Origin: DAHUXD01 sp963805495
GTDB lineage: Bacteria; Acidobacteriota; Thermoanaerobaculia; UBA5066; Gp7-AA6
Direction: 5' to 3'
Length of the DNA: 64,000 bases
NCBI GenBank assembly: GCA_963805495.1
Contig: CAWDUQ010000001.1
Span: 124,001-188,000, forward strand
In this document: in pieces, positions 1 through 8,684 of the stretch
Layout: every line of letters starts with the position of its first letter
How positions within the stretch are numbered: the first letter of the stretch is position 1
Notes under the pieces: generated by a model
What the model was told of the DNA's origin: nothing
The model's input: the letters and a program-made list of their open reading frames with translations, nothing else
Databases searched by the model: none
Translations under genes and position numbers: made by a program

Positions 1-568
1 GTGATACGTCCCGGAACGATCGGTCAGCCACCTGTCGGAGCTGATGACGCTCCGGATCATGCTCAACCTCCGTGCAGGATTCGATTTCGAACAGGTCGCC
101 GTCGGCCACGAGGCTGAGGACGTTCACGCAAAAGTCGCTCTGAAGCCTGGTCAGCACGTAGGTAACGGGTGACATCTTCGCGAAGTCAGCAAGGAAGGTC
201 CGGCAGGCATCCGTTTCGACATGCTGGAGAACCAGGTCGGCGAAGATCAGGTCGAAGCGGCGCTTGGAGATGTCGCCCCACTCGCTCGTGAGCAGGTCGA
301 CGCGCTCGGTAGCCAACGTGCGACAGCGACCGATCATCGCCTCGAGGTCAAAGCCTGCGACGCTGTGCGCAATGGACTTCAGGTAGGGGAAGCTCCTGCC
401 GACACCGCAGCCGAAATCAAGGACCCACCCCAACGGGGACGGTAGCGCAATCGTGGGCACGTACGGGGTGAAGGGCTTTCCGTTCTTGTACCCCGTGAGA
501 ATCCGCTCACGCAGCTCGTCGGGATCCGCGGCACCCGCGATCGAATTCCATTCAGCGACTCCAGCCAA
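1..568 (-). CDS. Class I SAM-dependent methyltransferase, C-terminus off the window
   Basis: Reads leftward out of the window. Motif I is clear (DFGCGVGRSFPYLKS, about residues 46-60), followed by an acidic loop after strand 2 (FDLEAM) and a motif-IV-like stretch FDLIFADLVLQHVE. These are hallmarks of Rossmann-fold SAM methyltransferases; the substrate cannot be told. I choose the TTG at 566-568 because a GGGAG ribosome site lies 6 bases upstream and no ATG fits. The start lies about 20 bp from a decayed attC, as in a cassette gene. Confidence 0.75.
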   Translation of the reverse strand, partial: MAGVAEWNSIAGAADPDELRERILTGYKNGKPFTPYVPTIALPSPLGWVLDFGCGVGRSFPYLKSIAHSVAGFDLEAMIGRCRTLATERVDLLTSEWGDISKRRFDLIFADLVLQHVETDACRTFLADFAKMSPVTYVLTRLQSDFCVNVLSLVADGDLFEIESCTEVEHDPERHQLRQVADRSFRDVS

Positions 569-586
569 TCAGACTCCCTTCGGGCC

Positions 587-663
587 GCCTCGACGGTCAG
601 CGCATCAGCAGCGAGCGAAAGGGCGAAGGCGATGAGCGAGTCCGCCGCGCGCGCGTGTCACGC
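587..663 (-). repeat. Decayed attC
   Basis: The inner arms and the GCGAGCGAAAGGGCGAAGGC loop are recognisable, but the core boxes are mutated (GCCTCGAC, GTCACGC). It closes the cassette of the 658-951 membrane protein. Confidence 0.7.
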
Positions 664-951
664 GGCGGGACCGTGACGTTCATGCCCCATTTGCAGCAAG
701 TCGGTTGCGGGCACGCGTGATTCCGCCGAATGCTGTGGCTTTCTCCATGTCCTGAACAGCTCCCAGGCGAGGATGATGAGGATCACGAAGACGCAAACCA
801 GCAGGAATTCTGCGATGCCCGCAAGAAATCGCTCAGGTCGCCTGATCCCGACCGGGCTGTACCAGCGCCAGAGTTTCCAGAGTATCCAGACGAGTGCTGC
901 GGTCGGAAGCACGAACCCGATCCCAACCTCGAACCAACCTCCCGCAGTCAT
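658..951 (-). CDS. Small two-segment membrane protein, unknown function
   Basis: 97 residues with two hydrophobic helices (about residues 8-28 and 45-66) separated by a basic loop with WYSPVGIRRPERF, and a polar C-terminus. No family recognised. The ATG lies 9 bp from the attC at 960 and the stop falls inside the attC at 587-663, so it fills one cassette exactly. Confidence 0.6.
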   Translation of the reverse strand: MTAGGWFEVGIGFVLPTAALVWILWKLWRWYSPVGIRRPERFLAGIAEFLLVCVFVILIILAWELFRTWRKPQHSAESRVPATDLLQMGHERHGPAA

Positions 952-959
952 TCTCTGCC

Positions 960-1035
960 GCCTGACGGGGGACGAGTCAGCGGCGAGGCCTGAGGAGAAG
1001 CCGAGGGCCGAATCCGCCGCACCCGCGGGTCAGGC
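960..1035 (-). repeat. attC, 76 bp, core boxes GCCTGAC/GTCAGGC
   Basis: Full length, with a matched A-to-G/T-to-C change in both core boxes, so the outer stem still pairs. It ends the multi-gene block that starts with the cupin gene. Confidence 0.82.
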
Positions 1036-1113
1036 GGAGCGCCAACCATGACGGCGCAGCCGGACCGCAACCCGATCATTGGGCACACCCGGATGGCAAC
1101 GGGGAACTCGAGA

Positions 1114-1452
1114 TCACCTGAGCTCGACGATCACAACGTACGTATCCGTTGAACCGACGTTCTCGCCGACGTGCGAGTCAGCCTTGCCCCAGACAACATC
1201 CCCGGTACGGACCTCGCGAACAGCTTCCCGGCCGTCCGCGAGAACAAACTTGCGCTTGAACGTGCCGAGCGCACACAGCACGTAATCAGGGTGATGATGA
1301 GGCGATGTCCGCTGGCCGGGCGAGTCCCGATATTCCAGAACCCTGACGCGATCGTTTTCGAGGATCACCTTGTACTTGTCACCGTCGGTGATAACGGGAT
1401 CGCGGGATGGGTCACGAAGTTGATCTCGTTCCGTGTCGGTGAGGTTGCTCAC
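1114..1452 (-). CDS. Cupin-domain protein
   Basis: 112 residues. A single cupin barrel is indicated by the metal-binding signature SPHHHPDYVLCAL (about residues 50-62) and the second conserved motif TGDVVWGKADSHVGENVG near the C-terminus. It resembles the exported cupin at 35548-35928 (NDRVRVLE, HVGENVG versus HTGENVG) but lacks a signal peptide. The catalytic or binding role is unknown. The DinB gene follows upstream without an attC between them. Confidence 0.75.
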   Translation of the reverse strand: MSNLTDTERDQLRDPSRDPVITDGDKYKVILENDRVRVLEYRDSPGQRTSPHHHPDYVLCALGTFKRKFVLADGREAVREVRTGDVVWGKADSHVGENVGSTDTYVVIVELR

Positions 1453-1500
1453 GGGTCCTCCTTGCAGATGCCGATAGGCGCCATTGATGAATCGATGAAC

Positions 1501-1947
1501 CTACCCCGGCGGAGGCCACGCATCGATGACCTGGCGCAGGGCAACGATCTTCCCGAGGTGGTAAGCATTATGAACGGCCAGGCTCTCGAGCCTCTCCGCA
1601 AGCGTGGCGCCCGTGCCCACTTCTCCCATCTTCGCCTCAGGCGAGCGCCCCAACTCCACTGCCCTCTCCGACCCGGCGAGAAACTCACTGACGAGATCCT
1701 CCCACATGCGCTCGTTGCGAGGAGCCTCTGACGGAAAGTCCTGTCCCCCGGCGATCCATGCAGCCTCGGCTGCTTCATTGCATTGAACGACGATCGTCTG
1801 CCACCTGGTTGTGTGCCAGAGCTCCTCGTAGATCGTATGCTGGAGCGCGGGTGGCCGCACGCTCACCTGCTCGACCGTCAGACCCGAGAGCAGGCGAGCC
1901 CGGGACATGAACTCCCCGTCAATGAAAAGATGCCGCCACCGATTCAT
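1501..1947 (-). CDS. DinB-family protein
   Basis: 148 residues. The four-helix DinB/YfiT fold is indicated by the spaced metal-ligand histidines in LWHTTRW (about residue 46) and HNAYHLGK (about residues 127-134). Members are metal-dependent thiol transferases or of unknown function; substrate not inferable. The start overlaps the stop of the upstream 46-residue ORF by 4 bases (ATGA), implying translational coupling. Confidence 0.75.
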   Translation of the reverse strand: MNRWRHLFIDGEFMSRARLLSGLTVEQVSVRPPALQHTIYEELWHTTRWQTIVVQCNEAAEAAWIAGGQDFPSEAPRNERMWEDLVSEFLAGSERAVELGRSPEAKMGEVGTGATLAERLESLAVHNAYHLGKIVALRQVIDAWPPPG

Positions 1948-2084
1948 GACTCGAATGTCTTTCCCCTGAAGATGACGTGCGCCTCATGCCGTTTAACCGG
2001 CACCTGATCAGGCGAATGGAGCTCGTCATCGGGCCCATGGTAGTACCCAACGCCCTTCACGGTCGCGAGTTTCCAGCTTGCCAT
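1944..2084 (-). CDS. Small conserved-looking protein, unknown
   Basis: 46 residues from the internal ATG at 2084, chosen because AGGAG precedes it; a longer 70-codon frame exists. Contains YYHGPDDELHSPDQVPVKRHEAHVIFRGK. Coupled by ATGA overlap to the DinB gene. No family recognised. Confidence 0.45.
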   Translation of the reverse strand: MASWKLATVKGVGYYHGPDDELHSPDQVPVKRHEAHVIFRGKTFES

Positions 2085-2240
2085 GAACTCCTCACACCTC
2101 GAGCCCGAAGCGATGCGCGGAAAGTCGGGGTTGTACGGCCCGTTACGGCTACCCACGACTCGAGCGGGCCAATGTTCGCGCTAACCGGCGGTAGACCGAA
2201 GCGTCAGGCCGCTGTTCGGGGCCGTGAGTAACGAGCGTGC

Positions 2241-2627
2241 TCATTGGCCCTGCGGCGGCTCCCATAGCTCGACCTTGTGGCCCTCCGGGTCAATCACCCA
2301 GGCAAACTTCCCATACTCGGATTCGTCGATCTTCTCGAGCACGTTGCAGCCTTCTTCCTTCAAGGCCCTGACCAGGGCGTGGAGGTCCGCCACCCGGTAG
2401 TTGACCATGAAGGGGGCAGAGCTCGGGGCAAAGTGATCGCTCTCCTGCGGATCGATCAGCCAGGCAGTTGTGCCTGCAACGGGCTTGCCCTCGGCATCGG
2501 TCCAGTTGAAGGCCGCTCCGCCCCACGCCTGGACGTCGACTCCCAGGTGCCGCTTGTACCAGGCCTGCAGTGCCGGCGCGTCTTTCGCCTTGAAGAAGAT
2601 GCCGCCGATGCCAGTGACCCGTTTCAT
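2241..2627 (-). CDS. VOC-superfamily (glyoxalase-like) protein
   Basis: 128 residues with the paired beta-alpha-beta-beta-beta pattern: GIGGIFFKAKDAPALQAWY at the N-terminus and VIDPEGHKVELWEPP at the C-terminus. These are typical of VOC metalloenzymes and resistance proteins. The ligand set is not clear enough to name a reaction. Monocistronic, with no attC on either flank. Confidence 0.78.
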   Translation of the reverse strand: MKRVTGIGGIFFKAKDAPALQAWYKRHLGVDVQAWGGAAFNWTDAEGKPVAGTTAWLIDPQESDHFAPSSAPFMVNYRVADLHALVRALKEEGCNVLEKIDESEYGKFAWVIDPEGHKVELWEPPQGQ

Positions 2628-2758
2628 GCGACCTCCGATAAACGCTTGTTAGGGAAATGTTTACTCCGCGGCCCAACGCTGGGGTTCAGGGGCGCAGGCG
2701 AGCCGCAACGCCGCTTGACTGCGTCCCCTCCAACCCCGGATCAGCAGTCTGCGCACGA

Positions 2759-3622
2759 TCACTTCGCGGCCACACCGACAAGGCACTCACCCGGCACCTC
2801 GAACCCACGAGACGATTCGAAAATGCGCATTGAGCCTTCGACTTCGTTCCACGCCAACTCGCGTTCTTGAGGGGACAGGTGAGCCATCATGGCATTGAAT
2901 GCACCGAAGGCTTCCCGGGCGAGCCGCACGAACTCGGCGGCACTGGCCATTCTCAGGGGCACCGGCACAGCGCGAACCTCGGGGTTGGCAAATCCGGCTT
3001 GACGGAAGACGCCTTCGAGCACCCCGGGACCGCCAAGGCTAAACGGTCCGGGTTGCCCCGGAACGGGAGGCGAAAGTTGCGCGCGCCGGCGGATGACGGA
3101 AACTGGCATAGCACCCCAACTGTTGCGATCGGGCGTGGAAAAGACAACGACGGCGACCCGACCGCCCGCTCTCAGAGCACGCCGCCACTCGCGTAGTGCT
3201 GTCACGGGGTGCGGCATGTACATCAGACCAAGCCGACACAGCACTGCATCAAAGGAAGCGTCCGGGAGATCCAATTTCTCGCCGTCCATGGCCCGGGTCT
3301 CGACCTGTGTGAGCCCACGTTCACGGGCGACCTGGAGCGCAAGCTCAACGATCCCCTCCGCGATATCGGTCGCCAGCACGTAACCGCGAGGGCCAACGCG
3401 TTCGGCGGCGCTGACAGCCGGTTCGCCTGCGCCGGCGGCGATGTCGAGGATGCGCTGGCCTGGCTGAATCCGGGCCAGGTCGAGCATCTGGCGGGTAACT
3501 TCGCCATACCAACGATCCAGGGTCGGATTCCATCGTCGCCATGCGGCGCCGTCCTTGTTCCATTGCTCTCGCTGCGCGTTCTTGTACTTCGTTGCGTCGA
3601 ATGAGGGTTGCTGTTCGGTCAC
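2759..3622 (-). CDS. UbiE/COQ5-like SAM methyltransferase
   Basis: 287 residues. Motif I ILDIAAGAGEPAVSAAERVG (about residues 60-79), post-I acidic motif ATDIAEG, LDLPDASFDAVLCRLGLMYMP for motifs II/IV, and a motif-III-like LRAGGRVAVVVFS. This is the layout of the ubiquinone/menaquinone methyltransferase family, used for many small-molecule methylations. Likely a cytosolic methyltransferase of unknown substrate. Confidence 0.8.
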   Translation of the reverse strand: MTEQQPSFDATKYKNAQREQWNKDGAAWRRWNPTLDRWYGEVTRQMLDLARIQPGQRILDIAAGAGEPAVSAAERVGPRGYVLATDIAEGIVELALQVARERGLTQVETRAMDGEKLDLPDASFDAVLCRLGLMYMPHPVTALREWRRALRAGGRVAVVVFSTPDRNSWGAMPVSVIRRRAQLSPPVPGQPGPFSLGGPGVLEGVFRQAGFANPEVRAVPVPLRMASAAEFVRLAREAFGAFNAMMAHLSPQERELAWNEVEGSMRIFESSRGFEVPGECLVGVAAK

Positions 3623-3677
3623 GCAAGTCCTTCTCTCGGTTAGACCTCGATGTTGCTTTGCGGTGCGGTACTCAGAC

Positions 3678-3752
3678 TGCGAACGGGTGGCGCGTCGGCG
3701 GCGAGCTCCGAGACGAAGCGGAGGTGCGAGTCCGCTGCACGCGCGAGCTGGG
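3678..3752 (-). repeat. Decayed attC
   Basis: Inner arms (GGCGGCGAGCTCCGAG and GTCCGCTGCACGCGCG) are intact, but the core boxes are reduced to TGCGAAC and GCTGGGC. It follows the truncated kinase-like gene. Confidence 0.7.
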
Positions 3753-3756
3753 CACC

Positions 3757-4160
3757 CGAGAAGACCCTTCTCATCGTGTCTTCCGGCGTATCAAGAGAGG
3801 TATCCAGGAAGCTCACTCGCGGAAATATCGTACCCGTGAATTTTGCGTGCAGCGACGCGACGCGCTCGGGCCCGACTTTCCAGCTCACTCGCGCCGAATC
3901 GCGGGCGATAGCAACCTCCACTTTCGGGTGTAGCACACAAATACGCCATGCAATGTGGTTGCGCCCGAAGAATGCGCGGTACTCCCGGAAGGACTCCGGC
4001 GGGCTCTCATGAACAGTGGCATCGATCACGACCGCCTTCCCAGGCGCGACGGCCCCGCGCACCAAGGCGAATACGCGAACCGCGTCCAGAGCCGCGAGTC
4101 GCCGGCGCGAAGGAGGCAGACACCGGAACTCTATCCGTCCGAAAGCGTCTACTGATTCGA
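3757..4160 (-). pseudogene. N-terminally truncated P-loop kinase-like gene
   Basis: Near-identical in its C-terminal two thirds to the intact gene at 9986-10507 (VVIDATVHESPPESF, NHIAWRICVLHP, ERVASLHAKFTG, FLDTSLDTPE). The Walker A part is missing: upstream the frame runs into sequence antisense to the permease gene. The homologous stop is lost too, so the frame reads into the decayed attC. A dead duplicate of a cassette gene. Confidence 0.75.
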
Positions 4161-4236
4161 CCGGGCGTAAGATCCCGCCTCGTCGGGCCCGAGGGTGTGA
4201 ACCGGGATCGCGAGACAGCCCGAAGCGAGGTGACCC

Positions 4237-6687
4237 ATGAGCGGCTTCTGGCAGGACTTCCGACACGCCGCGCGGCGGCTCGTCAAGAACCCCGGCGTTC
4301 CCGCGATCATGATCTTCACGCTCGCGCTGGGCATCGGCGCGGCCACCGCGATCTTCAGCGTCGTCTACGGCGTGCTGCTGCGTCCGCTGCCGTACTCCGA
4401 CGCGAACCGGATCATGGCCGTCTTCGAGGTGACCTCGAAGGGCCGGCCGGGGCGGGTCGCGGACCCGAACTTCGCCGACTTTCGCGATCAGAACCGCAGC
4501 TTCCAGGCGATCGCGAAGGTCCACGACCGGGTGGCATCCGTCTCGGGAGCCCTGCAGCCGACGCGCGCGACGGTCGCCGACGTCTCGCCCCGCTTTCTCG
4601 AGGTTTTCCGGGTCCAGCCGATCCTCGGGCGGGACTTCACCGCCGACGACGCCAGGAAAGGGGCCGGCCCGACCGCTCTCGTGAGCTACGGATACTGGAA
4701 GGAGCACCTCGGTTCGCCCCGGGACCTGTCGCAGTCGCACCTGAAAATCGACGGCTCGGTCTATTCCGTCATCGGCGTTCTCCCGGCCGGATTCGATTTT
4801 CCGGCGAAGGCGGACCTGTGGCTGCCGGCCGATCTCGACGGCGAGAACCCGAGCCGGACGTCGCACAACTTCTCCGCGGTCGGCCGCCTGGGCGACGGCG
4901 TGACGGTCGAGCAGGCCAACCGCGACATCAGCGCGATCGCCCGCCGCATTCACGACACGTCGAGCGAGAAGGGCGACTATCTCCTCGCCGACGGGATGGT
5001 GGTCCCCCTCCAGGACTCGATCACGGGCGCGGCCCGCTCGCCACTCACCATCCTGCTCGGCGCAGTCGGGTTCCTGCTGCTCGTCGCATGCGCGAACGTC
5101 GCCAATTTGATGCTGGCCCAGGCCTCGGCGCGGCAGCGCGACCTCGCCATCCGGAGCGCGCTCGGCGCGGTCCGCGGACGCCTCGTCCGCCAGTTCCTCG
5201 CCGAGGCCCTGCTGCTCTCGCTCATCGGCGGCGGCCTCGGTGTCCTGGTGGCCCGCGCCGGCGTCGCGGGCCTTCTCGCGCTGGCGCCGGCCAATCTGCC
5301 GCGGCTGGACGGCATCGCGATCAGCGTTCCGGTGCTCGCGTTCGCGTTCCTGCTTTCGACCGCGGTCGCCGCCGCCCTCGGAGTCTTCACCGCGGTCCGC
5401 GCGACCTCCGGGGACCTGCGCCGGGGCCTCGGCGAAGGCGGCCGCGGCCAGGCGGGCTCGCGGGGCAGCCAGCGCGTCGGCCGGGCCCTCGTGGCGGCGC
5501 AGATCGCGATCACGCTCGTTCTCGTGGTCGGCGCCGGACTGCTCGGGCGCAGCCTGATGAAGGTGCTCGAGGTCAACCCCGGGTTCCGCGTCGACAGGAT
5601 CGTCACGATGGACGTCTCCCTTCCCTGGGTCGCCGACCCCCGTGCCCGGTCGGGTCAGGCGGTTTTCTACGCGAACCTGATCGACCGGCTCCAACGGATC
5701 CCGGGCGTGCGCAAGGTCGGCGCGACGAGCGGCCTGCCGATGGACGGCGGGCATCCCGACGGGCTCTTTCTCCTGATGACGCCGAACGAGGTTCCCGCGA
5801 GCCCGGACGGCCTCGAGGCGCTGTTCCGGCAGAAGGAGCGGCTCGGCACCGCGGACTTCTGCGCCGCCACCGACGGCTACTTCCGGACCCTCGGCATTCC
5901 GCTCGTTCGCGGCCGCATCTTCGACGGACGCGACGGAGCGGATTCGCCGCACGTGGCCGTGATCACCGAATCGCTGGCGCGCGCGCGGTGGCCCGACCAG
6001 GACCCGATCGGCCGCACGATCCAGTTCGGAAACATGGACGGCGACCTGCGGCTGCTGACGATCGTCGGGGTCGTGGGCGACACGCACGAGTACGGCCTCG
6101 ACACGCCCCCGCGTCCAACCGTCTACGTGAACCTGCTTCAGCGGCCCCGTTCGGACGTCACCCTGACGATGCTGAGCGATGCCGACACGCGCTCCGTGGT
6201 ATCGGCGGCGCGATCGACTCTGCAGGACCTCGACCCGGAGATCCCGGCGAGGTTCCGGACCTTTTCCCAGATCTATTCCGCGTCGCTCGGCTCGCGGAGA
6301 TTCCACGTCATCCTCATCGGGTTCTTCGGGATCGCCGCCCTGCTCCTCGCCACGGCCGGCGTCTTCGGCGTGATGGCCTATTCGGTCAGCCGCCGCACGC
6401 GCGAGATCGGCGTCCGCGTCGCCCTCGGGGCCGCCTCCCGCGACGTCCTGAGGATGATCCTCGGCCAGGGGCTGCGCACGACACTTGCCGGGGTCGCGAT
6501 CGGAGTTGGCGCGTCGCTGGCTCTGACACGCACCATGGAGTCCCTGCTCTTCGGCGTAAAGTCCACCGATCCCCTGACCTTCGTCGCCGTGACGCTTCTC
6601 CTCGTCGGCGCGGCGCTGATGGCCTGCTACGTTCCGGCGCGCCGGGCCACGAGGGTCGATCCGATGATCGCGCTGCGGTCCGAGTAG
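4237..6687 (+). CDS. ADOP-family ABC transporter permease (MacB/FtsX type)
   Basis: 816 residues. The N-terminus reads FRHAARRLVKNPGVPAIMI, then LALGIGAATAIFSVVYGVLLRPLPY (first TM, about residues 28-50). A periplasmic MacB_PCD domain (about 55-240), an FtsX segment with 3 TM (about 275-395), a second periplasmic domain (about 430-640) and a second FtsX segment (about 690-805, ending MACYVPARRATRVDPMIALRSE) follow. This duplicated arrangement is characteristic of the Acidobacterial Duplicated Orphan Permease family. No ATPase gene is adjacent, as usual for ADOP. GAGGTGA lies 6 bases before the ATG. It is on the opposite strand to almost every cassette gene. Confidence 0.88.
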   Translation: MSGFWQDFRHAARRLVKNPGVPAIMIFTLALGIGAATAIFSVVYGVLLRPLPYSDANRIMAVFEVTSKGRPGRVADPNFADFRDQNRSFQAIAKVHDRVASVSGALQPTRATVADVSPRFLEVFRVQPILGRDFTADDARKGAGPTALVSYGYWKEHLGSPRDLSQSHLKIDGSVYSVIGVLPAGFDFPAKADLWLPADLDGENPSRTSHNFSAVGRLGDGVTVEQANRDISAIARRIHDTSSEKGDYLLADGMVVPLQDSITGAARSPLTILLGAVGFLLLVACANVANLMLAQASARQRDLAIRSALGAVRGRLVRQFLAEALLLSLIGGGLGVLVARAGVAGLLALAPANLPRLDGIAISVPVLAFAFLLSTAVAAALGVFTAVRATSGDLRRGLGEGGRGQAGSRGSQRVGRALVAAQIAITLVLVVGAGLLGRSLMKVLEVNPGFRVDRIVTMDVSLPWVADPRARSGQAVFYANLIDRLQRIPGVRKVGATSGLPMDGGHPDGLFLLMTPNEVPASPDGLEALFRQKERLGTADFCAATDGYFRTLGIPLVRGRIFDGRDGADSPHVAVITESLARARWPDQDPIGRTIQFGNMDGDLRLLTIVGVVGDTHEYGLDTPPRPTVYVNLLQRPRSDVTLTMLSDADTRSVVSAARSTLQDLDPEIPARFRTFSQIYSASLGSRRFHVILIGFFGIAALLLATAGVFGVMAYSVSRRTREIGVRVALGAASRDVLRMILGQGLRTTLAGVAIGVGASLALTRTMESLLFGVKSTDPLTFVAVTLLLVGAALMACYVPARRATRVDPMIALRSE

Positions 6688-6771
6688 CGAACCGGGCCGC
6701 CGGACGGCCGCGCGAACCCGGCTGGCGGAGCTCCCCTGGTCACCCGGGCCCGCTGCACGCGCTCGTCAGGC
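6688..6771 (-). repeat. Decayed attC
   Basis: The right arm is readable (CCCGCTGCACGCGCTCGTCAGGC) and the left arm is largely lost (CGAACCGGGCCGCC...). It lies directly after the permease stop, at the 3' end of the 6806-7099 cassette. Confidence 0.55.
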
Positions 6772-6805
6772 TGCACGTCAATGTTTTCAGCCAGCGACGC
6801 CTCCC

Positions 6806-7099
6806 CTACCAATGGAGCAAGAACACAGGTGTCGTTGCTGCCAGAGCGGCGACAACTTGCAGGATCAGGACTGGAATTACCCGCCGGGGTGTTCGGGCAA
6901 CCCACTTGACCGCAAACAGCAAGACGATGGGAATCTGGCCCGCCATGAGAATCTGCCAAATGTGCGCCGCAGCCCCCTCATCCGGCCGGGGCGCCGAACC
7001 GTGGGAGGCGAGGTAGACCCGTACGACCACGAGCGCTCCTGGCGACATGGCAAGTGGAAGAAGCGCGCTCGGGCGTCTCAATACGCTGGGGGGATCCAT
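6806..7099 (-). CDS. Three-segment membrane protein, unknown
   Basis: 97 residues from the ATG at 7099 (after GAGCGAG), preferred over a longer frame that starts in the attC. Hydrophobic segments at about residues 14-34, 46-66 and 70-92, separated by short basic loops. No family recognised. Confidence 0.55.
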   Translation of the reverse strand: MDPPSVLRRPSALLPLAMSPGALVVVRVYLASHGSAPRPDEGAAAHIWQILMAGQIPIVLLFAVKWVARTPRRVIPVLILQVVAALAATTPVFLLHW

Positions 7100-7131
7100 C
7101 TCGCTCAAGGTGTCATTCCGAGATTTGTGTG

Positions 7132-7207
7132 GCTCAACGGACAGCGCATCAGCGGCGGACTCCGAGCCGAAGGCGACGAGCGACCCCAATGCACCCGCGG
7201 GTTAGGT
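7132..7207 (-). repeat. attC, 76 bp, boxes GCTCAAC/GTTAGGT
   Basis: Length is preserved but several arm positions have drifted (CGACCCCAATGCACCC instead of CGAGTCCGCTGCACCC). It closes the 7257-7652 cassette. Confidence 0.8.
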
Positions 7208-7256
7208 CTCGGCACTCGCCGCGAAAACGACACTTCGCTCTCACCGAAAGAGCACC

Positions 7257-7652
7257 CTAAATTCTTCTGAGGCCACTATTGTCCGATGTAGCCGTGAGGC
7301 CGCGAACAAGAATTCCGCACGCCGTGCCGACGGTTGCAACGGCGAGCGAGAACGCCGCCAGCTTGAGGATTGACGCATAGGTGTCTGGGTGAAGCGTGTC
7401 GGGCAGGCTGAGGAGATGCTTGACCAGATGGGCGAACGGCACACACGCGCCGGTCGTGAGAGTCGCGACCCACGCGCGCCAGCCCCAGAATGCACCCGCG
7501 ATGCCGGTTGCCGCGAGCAACATGGCAACGATTACGATCGGACTGACCTCGCCCCCAAAAGTGACGTTGTCCACGGCAGCGATAGCCCCGCCAGCAAACA
7601 GGCCGACGACGACCCGGGCCGGCAGCGTATGGGCGAGGCCCTCAGGTGGCAT
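7257..7652 (-). CDS. Multi-pass membrane protein, unknown
   Basis: 131 residues, about four hydrophobic helices (VVVGLFAGGAIAAV, IVIVAMLLAATGIAGAFWGW, a third around GACVPFAHLVKHLL, and LKLAAFSLAVATVGTACGIL). Fills one cassette; the start is about 17 bp from the attC at 7669. No family recognised. Confidence 0.62.
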   Translation of the reverse strand: MPPEGLAHTLPARVVVGLFAGGAIAAVDNVTFGGEVSPIVIVAMLLAATGIAGAFWGWRAWVATLTTGACVPFAHLVKHLLSLPDTLHPDTYASILKLAAFSLAVATVGTACGILVRGLTATSDNSGLRRI

Positions 7653-7668
7653 GCGATCTCTTTCCGAG

Positions 7669-7745
7669 GCCTAACGCGCTGCGCGCCAGCGGCGAGAGAG
7701 GACGCGAAGCCGACGAACGAGTCCGCTGCACGCGCGTGGCTAGGC
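7669..7745 (-). repeat. attC, boxes GCCTAAC/GCTAGGC
   Basis: 77 bp; the right box carries GCTAGGC, so the following gene ends on TAG rather than TAA. Closes the 7740-8132 cassette. Confidence 0.85.
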
Positions 7746-8132
7746 GGCCGCGCCCGCCGGCAACCACCGTGCGGCCGCATCGGCGCTGTCGTCGGGCCGC
7801 GTGTTGAAGGCAATCGCCGCGCGCGGGGCTGCCTTGCGAACCGCGTTGATGACGACCTCGAAAATTGGCAGGAGCCGAGGCGGCAGCCGGACACCAGCGC
7901 CGATCACGACGCAGTCATAGCTTGCCGAGGCGAGCTGCCGCTCGACCGCCGGCCCGGCGGTCTCATCGGGCCTGATGAAGCCGACGTCCGCTTCCCATCC
8001 GCGCGAGGCAAACTGCTTCATCGCAAGCTCGATACCGGCCTGAACCTTCTGGATGGTCATGCCTGGCGGCAGTGCGGGGTCGGAAAAATCCACGGTGGCC
8101 GGATCGTAGCCGAGCAAAAGAACCCTCGTCAT
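7740..8132 (-). CDS. Conserved-looking cytosolic protein, unknown
   Basis: 130 residues with an alternating beta/alpha pattern: MTRVLLLGYDPATVDF at the N-terminus and ASASYDCVVIGAGVRL in the middle. This suggests a small Rossmann-like or flavodoxin-like fold; no catalytic motif is seen. The TAG stop is supplied by the attC core box. Function not assigned. Confidence 0.6.
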   Translation of the reverse strand: MTRVLLLGYDPATVDFSDPALPPGMTIQKVQAGIELAMKQFASRGWEADVGFIRPDETAGPAVERQLASASYDCVVIGAGVRLPPRLLPIFEVVINAVRKAAPRAAIAFNTRPDDSADAAARWLPAGAAA

Positions 8133-8195
8133 GATCTCTCCTTCGTCTTTCGAATCCCTCGTCTCGGGCCGCCTGATGGGCGGCGGTCGGGCGGC

Positions 8196-8447
8196 TTATC
8201 GATACGCGTCTTTGCGATCAGCGACTCGCACGACGAGCACCACCAATTCGGCATCAGCGATTGAGTAAACGATGCGAAATCGGCGTACGCGGATCCGGTA
8301 CCGATCGTCCTGGCCTGCGAGCTTCTCGCACCCGACCGGCCGCGGCTCCTCGGCAAGAGCAAGACTGCTCGCCACGATGCGCTGCCCGTCTTTCTTCTGG
8401 TCAACGGCCTCGATCTCCCTGGCCGCGGACGGCTTGATCCGGATGTC
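8196..8447 (-). pseudogene. relE/parE toxin remnant
   Basis: Closely matches the RelE-type toxin at 24284-24547 along its length (IKPSAA, EEPRPVGCEKLAGQ, DRYRIRV, RIVYSIADAEL, LVVRVADRKD, stop at the same site). There is no start codon and no upstream antitoxin: a decayed attC replaces the N-terminus. An orphaned, probably dead toxin gene. Confidence 0.72.
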
Positions 8448-8452
8448 TCGAC

Positions 8453-8492
8453 CCCTGACGGGCGGCGAGTCCGCCGTACGCGCATGTCAGGC
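8453..8492 (-). repeat. Shortened attC (40 bp)
   Basis: Core boxes CCCTGAC and GTCAGGC with a collapsed middle; the variable loop has been deleted. Confidence 0.6.
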
Positions 8493-8504
8493 GCGGGACC
8501 CAGG

Positions 8505-8650
8505 CCCGCCATGTCCGAGAAAAAGGCTCCGAACCCGAACCAGAGCACTGGACGGGTGGCACTGGCCAAACGCCGGTTGCCAACGACTGAATCGTAGGTC
8601 ACGCGTACCACGAAGGGGAGTACGGCGAACGCGCTGTGGACCCTCACCTC
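8505..8650 (-). pseudogene. Fragment of a 117-residue exported-protein gene
   Basis: Matches the C-terminal half of the protein at 19208-19561 (VHSAFAVLPFVVRVTYDSVVGN, LASATRPVLWFGFGA) but the N-terminal signal segment is missing. A truncated duplicate between decayed attC sites. Confidence 0.7.
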
Positions 8651-8684
8651 TACCCCTCAGCTCGCCCGTCAGGTGCAGCGTTCG

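Noticed and set aside
3640..6306. 888-codon open frame on the minus strand
   Set aside because: It is antisense to the ADOP permease gene, whose protein domains are unmistakable; only its last part corresponds to a real (truncated kinase-like) gene.
3948..7016. 1022-codon open frame on the plus strand
   Set aside because: Out-of-frame shadow of the permease, rich in Arg/Pro/Gly as expected of a GC-rich wrong frame.
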